8,856 nucleotides of DNA from Gammaproteobacteria bacterium (GTDB lineage: Bacteria > Pseudomonadota > Gammaproteobacteria > Pseudomonadales > UBA7434). Under the pieces are notes generated by a model. The model did no database searches. It was not told the DNA's origin and was given only the letters and a program-made list of their open reading frames with translations. A program made the translations under genes and the position numbers. Numbering within the stretch: the first letter of the stretch is position 1; each line of letters starts with the position of its first letter. The stretch is from assembly GCA_024280785.1 (NCBI GenBank), contig JAJRPK010000085.1, forward strand, positions 1 through 8,856, read 5' to 3'. Of the stretch, positions 6,144 through 8,856 are shown in pieces.

Positions 6144-8437
6144 TTTGGCGGCGCCGCCTCACCATTGCGCAGCAATTTTCTAGTATTTTTACAATCCTTC
6201 GCCGTGCACCCAAAATACTTACCGAAACGGCCCGACTTTAACTGCATTTGCTCTCCGCATTTATCGCAGTCGAGCACAGGGCCCTCATAGCCCTTGATTT
6301 TAAACTGTCCCGCCTCGACTTCGTATCCGTCACAATCGGGATTGTCCCCACAGACATGCAGCTTTCGTGACTCATCAATTAAGTAACTGTCCATCGCAGT
6401 ATTGCATTTTGGACAACGATGCCGCGAGCGCAGCAATCGAGATTCTGCCTCATCTTCATCATCACCATCCACGCGAACCACTTCATCGCCTGAAATTAAA
6501 TTAACGGTTTCTTTACAACGCTCTTTAGGGGGCAAAGCATAACCAGAGCAACCCAAAAAGACCCCCGTACTTGCCGTACGCAATTGCATAGGCCGCTCAC
6601 AAGCAACACAAAGTACATCTTCGGTCGTTGTCGGCTCATTCTTTCTCATGCCACCGTCATCGACGGCACCTTCGGCCTTGGCAAGTTTCAGGCTAAAATC
6701 ATCATAAAACTCATCGAGAACTTGCTGCCACTGGCGTTCACCCGATGCAATACCATCGAGATTTTTTTCCATACTCGCAGTAAAACCGTAGTCCATAAAA
6801 TTACCGAAGCTTTCATTCAAACGCTCAGTAACAATCGCACCCATCTTCTCGGCATAAAAACGTCGATTTTCTGTCCGGGCGTAACCACGATCTTGAATGG
6901 TGGATATAATAGAGGCATAGGTTGAGGGCCGACCAATACCACGCTTTTCTAACTCTTTAACTAAGCTGGCCTCGCTGTACCTTGGTGTAGGCTTAGTAAA
7001 ATGCTGGCCGGGATCGAGTTTGTTCAACGTCAATACATCAGCTTGCTTAAAATCTGGCAGCAATCGATCCTCTTCTTTTTTTGCGATTGGAGGTTGAACC
7101 CGGGTAAAACCGTCAAAGCGCAATACGCGGCCGCGAGTTCGCAACTCGTACCCTGCCGCCTCCACCACAAGACTGGTACTTGTGTACTCGGCCTTAGTCA
7201 TTTGGCAGGCAACATATTGCCGCCAGATTAACTCGTACAAGCGAACACCGTCTGAATCAATTTTCTCCAAGTCACTGGGCATTACACCCACATCTGAAGG
7301 TCTGATCGCCTCGTGTGCTTCTTGTGCCCCCTCTTTACTGCTATAACCGATAGCGGCTTCTGGTAAATACTTCGCACCGTACTTACCCGAAATATAGTCA
7401 CGACACGCGGCCACCGCGTCGGCGCTTAAGTTAGTCGAGTCGGTCCTCATGTAAGTGATGTAGCCGCCTTCGTACAAGCGCTGGGCCAACATCATGGTTT
7501 TTTTCACGCTAAAACTTAAACGCGTACTCGCTGCTTGCTGCAGAGTAGACGTTATATAAGGTGCCGTCGGTTTCGACGTAGTGGGCTTGTCTTCTCGCTT
7601 CGCAATGACATAACTGGCAGATTGTAAATCGGCTAACGCCGCATCACTTTGCTGCTTATTATTAGGTCGATATTTTTCGCCGTTCGCACGAGTTAGCTGC
7701 ATGCGTATGTCCCCGGCACTACCGGTTAAGTCAGCGTAAAGATCCCAGTACTCTTCGGGAACAAAAGCATGAATTTCTCGTTCTCGCTCGACCAACAATT
7801 TAACCGCTACCGACTGTACTCGCCCCGCCGACAATCCGCGAGCAACTTTTGCCCACAGCAAGGGTGACACCATAAAACCAACAACACGATCTAAAAAACG
7901 ACGCGTCTGCTGAGCATAGACTCGGCTCATATCGAGCTCGCCGGGTTTATCAAAGGCTTCTTGAATGGCTTTTTTTGTTATCTCATTGAATACAACACGT
8001 TTAAAACGAGACTCGTCACCTCCGATAATTTCACGTAAGTGCCAAGCGATAGCTTCTCCCTCTCTATCCAAATCCGTTGCCAGAATTATAGAATCTGCAT
8101 CTTTCGCCAGCCTTCGCAGCTCATCAACCACCTTTTCTTTGCCAGGTAAAATTTGATAATTAGGTTTCCACCCTTGATCAGGGTCTATCCCCATTCGCGC
8201 AACTAGCTGAGAGCGAGCTTTTTTTTGCTTGTGAATGATTTTTTTCTCGGGAGGCATTTTTCGCGTTTTAGCCGCCTCGGCCGCTCGCGCTTTCGGGTCC
8301 ACCGGCTTACCACTGCCACTGACGGGCAAATCACGCACATGACCAACACTGGACTTAACAATGTAATCTTTGCCAAGATACTTATTGATCGTTTTGGCTT
8401 TCGCGGGTGATTCTACTATAACGAGTGACTTGCCCAT
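5957..8437 (-). CDS. topA: DNA topoisomerase I (TopA), main frame, C-terminal domain lost by frameshift
   Basis: Type IA topoisomerase that relaxes negative supercoils by single-strand cleavage and passage. The frame gives 826 residues. The start is placed at the ATG 8435-8437 ([17 protein letters not shown]) because that is the family N terminus; the frame is open to 8524 but those 29 residues do not look like TopA. The Toprim domain has E9 and D122-x-D124-x-E126 (TDLDREGE). The active-site tyrosine is Y329 in TYMRTDSTN. Three zinc ribbons follow: C610/C613/C630/C641, C675/C678/C696/C702 and C724/C727/C744/C749. After K765 (GEAAPPK) the frame yields 61 unrelated residues to the stop at 5957, while the true domain continues in the -1 frame to 5718. 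A restored protein would have about 906 residues against about 865 in E. coli, the excess being the basic tail. The catalytic core should be functional either way. AGGAA lies 13 bases ahead of the start, rather far. Confidence 0.95.
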   Translation of the reverse strand: MGKSLVIVESPAKAKTINKYLGKDYIVKSSVGHVRDLPVSGSGKPVDPKARAAEAAKTRKMPPEKKIIHKQKKARSQLVARMGIDPDQGWKPNYQILPGKEKVVDELRRLAKDADSIILATDLDREGEAIAWHLREIIGGDESRFKRVVFNEITKKAIQEAFDKPGELDMSRVYAQQTRRFLDRVVGFMVSPLLWAKVARGLSAGRVQSVAVKLLVEREREIHAFVPEEYWDLYADLTGSAGDIRMQLTRANGEKYRPNNKQQSDAALADLQSASYVIAKREDKPTTSKPTAPYITSTLQQAASTRLSFSVKKTMMLAQRLYEGGYITYMRTDSTNLSADAVAACRDYISGKYGAKYLPEAAIGYSSKEGAQEAHEAIRPSDVGVMPSDLEKIDSDGVRLYELIWRQYVACQMTKAEYTSTSLVVEAAGYELRTRGRVLRFDGFTRVQPPIAKKEEDRLLPDFKQADVLTLNKLDPGQHFTKPTPRYSEASLVKELEKRGIGRPSTYASIISTIQDRGYARTENRRFYAEKMGAIVTERLNESFGNFMDYGFTASMEKNLDGIASGERQWQQVLDEFYDDFSLKLAKAEGAVDDGGMRKNEPTTTEDVLCVACERPMQLRTASTGVFLGCSGYALPPKERCKETVNLISGDEVVRVDGDDEDEAESRLLRSRHRCPKCNTAMDSYLIDESRKLHVCGDNPDCDGYEVEAGQFKIKGYEGPVLDCDKCGEQMQLKSGRFGKYFGCTAKDCKNTRKLLRNGEAAPPKWIRSLCLNYSVRKLMTLIFCVTVRRVFSWRLASFLKIVRLARLTSTKYCRTNLKLIPSTIF
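6143..6158 (-). other. topA: topA frameshift site: AAAA run beside a 12-bp GC palindrome
   Basis: Minus-strand GGCGGCGCCGCC (6147-6158) is a perfect palindrome followed at once by AAAA (6143-6146) and TGG. The main frame reads CCG CCA AAA TGG. One more A would give CCG CCA AAA ATG GAT and join the conserved PPK and MDPVP blocks without a break. A GAGG lies 10 bases upstream of the A run. A GC-rich hairpin next to a homopolymer is a common place for sequencing or replication slips. Confidence 0.9.
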
Positions 8438-8843
8438 AAAAGGTATTACGTTCCTATTGAGAAAAAATGAGTCAAATTTTGTGCTAACTGCGCTCTTTAA
8501 TCGCTCCCTGCTGCCTTTGGCCATCGATGAGAGTACAGGGTCAAGTAATACAGCCAGCAGCCATAGCCCTATAAAGGGTTGCTAGCCTTATGATTTAACT
8601 ACGTTTTTTCTTTAACTAAAATCAAGTTAAATGGCTAAACCGCTCGAAAGCAAGTGACAACCGGCGACATATATAAGGAACCAAGACCATCTGGTCAAGC
8701 GATTCATTCATTTATTTTTCACAAGGCGAAGAATATATCGTTCAACAGCCAGCAGGTCAGGGGCAAATATCTTGTCAAAAATCACTGGCAGCGCCGGAGT
8801 GCTCACCTAACTCGAGGCTATAACGATTAAAGTTTTTGATCCG
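8438..8843. other. control region upstream of topA, between divergent genes
   Basis: This stretch of about 400 bp holds the topA promoter and leader on the minus strand and, near the right edge, the leader of a plus-strand gene. I see no supported gene or RNA. Structures present are three copies of TTTAACT (8594-8631) and the palindrome GACCATCTGGTC (8685-8696). No promoter pair is good enough to call on either strand, and there is no CTG-N10-CAG LexA site. Confidence 0.5.
8594..8631. repeat. TTTAACT motif, two direct copies and one inverted copy
   Basis: TTTAACT occurs at 8594-8600 and 8611-8617, 17 bp apart, and as its reverse complement AGTTAAA at 8625-8631. The last two form a 7-bp perfect inverted repeat around a 7-base spacer. 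The position, about 155-195 bp upstream of the topA start and between divergent genes, would suit a regulator site, but AT-rich DNA makes chance matches easy. Confidence 0.5.
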
Positions 8844-8852
8844 AAGAAGGAA
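8844..8852 (+). promoter_or_regulatory. ribosome-binding site of a plus-strand gene starting beyond the right edge
   Basis: AAGAAGGAA is a strong Shine-Dalgarno match, followed by CTTA at the end of the window. A start codon would be expected within the next few bases. The gene is not visible. In Pseudomonas the fatty-acid oxidation genes fadBA lie near topA, so one of these is a guess only. Confidence 0.45.
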
Positions 8853-8856
8853 CTTA

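Noticed and set aside
8438..8524. 29-residue N-terminal extension of TopA from an ATG at 8524
   Set aside because: TopA proteins begin at [17 protein letters not shown] (ATG at 8437); the extension has no family resemblance and no ribosome-binding site.

Overview
The window reads as chromosomal DNA of a marine-type gammaproteobacterium, most like the Pseudomonas/Cellvibrio/Marinobacter side of the class. The reasons are a LexA of 199 residues close to that of E. coli, a TopA whose C-terminal half follows the Pseudomonas pattern (three tetracysteine ribbons, then a conserved domain with a PPKMD junction), and lexA lying next to topA, which I remember as a Pseudomonas arrangement. This placement is from family knowledge, not from a search. 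There are no tRNA or rRNA genes, CRISPR arrays or insertion sequences.

Left part (1-4060, all minus strand): a three-gene 2-oxoacid oxidoreductase cluster. It is read from a 596-residue FAD/NAD(P) and iron-sulfur subunit (2270-4060), through a fused gamma-alpha subunit KorA (375-2216), to the beta subunit KorB, which starts at 270 and runs off the left edge. Together they resemble a 2-oxoglutarate (or related 2-oxoacid):acceptor oxidoreductase in which the GltD-like protein carries electrons between the thiamine-diphosphate enzyme and NAD(P)H or ferredoxin.

Middle (4061-5508): a gene-poor control region leads into lexA (plus strand, 4571-5170). Two LexA boxes of the form CTG-N10-CAG lie side by side over a good sigma-70 promoter, so autoregulation is well supported. 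A small acidic protein of unknown function (5224-5508) converges on lexA. The sulA gene that follows lexA in Pseudomonas is not present.

Right part (5718-8437, minus strand): topA, encoding DNA topoisomerase I. All catalytic and zinc-binding residues are present, but the reading frame breaks at an AAAA run beside a 12-bp GC palindrome. The conserved C-terminal domain and a 26-residue alternating-lysine tail continue in the -1 frame. Either one A is missing (mutation or sequencing error) or the frame is changed during expression. Upstream of topA a control region of about 400 bp carries inverted and direct repeats and ends in a ribosome-binding site for a plus-strand gene just past the right edge.

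An unusual number of gaps hold short tandem repeats: 7 bp x3 between two kor genes, 24 bp x2 beginning inside the last sense codons of lexA, and 13 bp x3 downstream of topA. I did not find a clearly new multi-gene system. The points most worth following up are the topA frameshift, the twin SOS operators and the kor complex.
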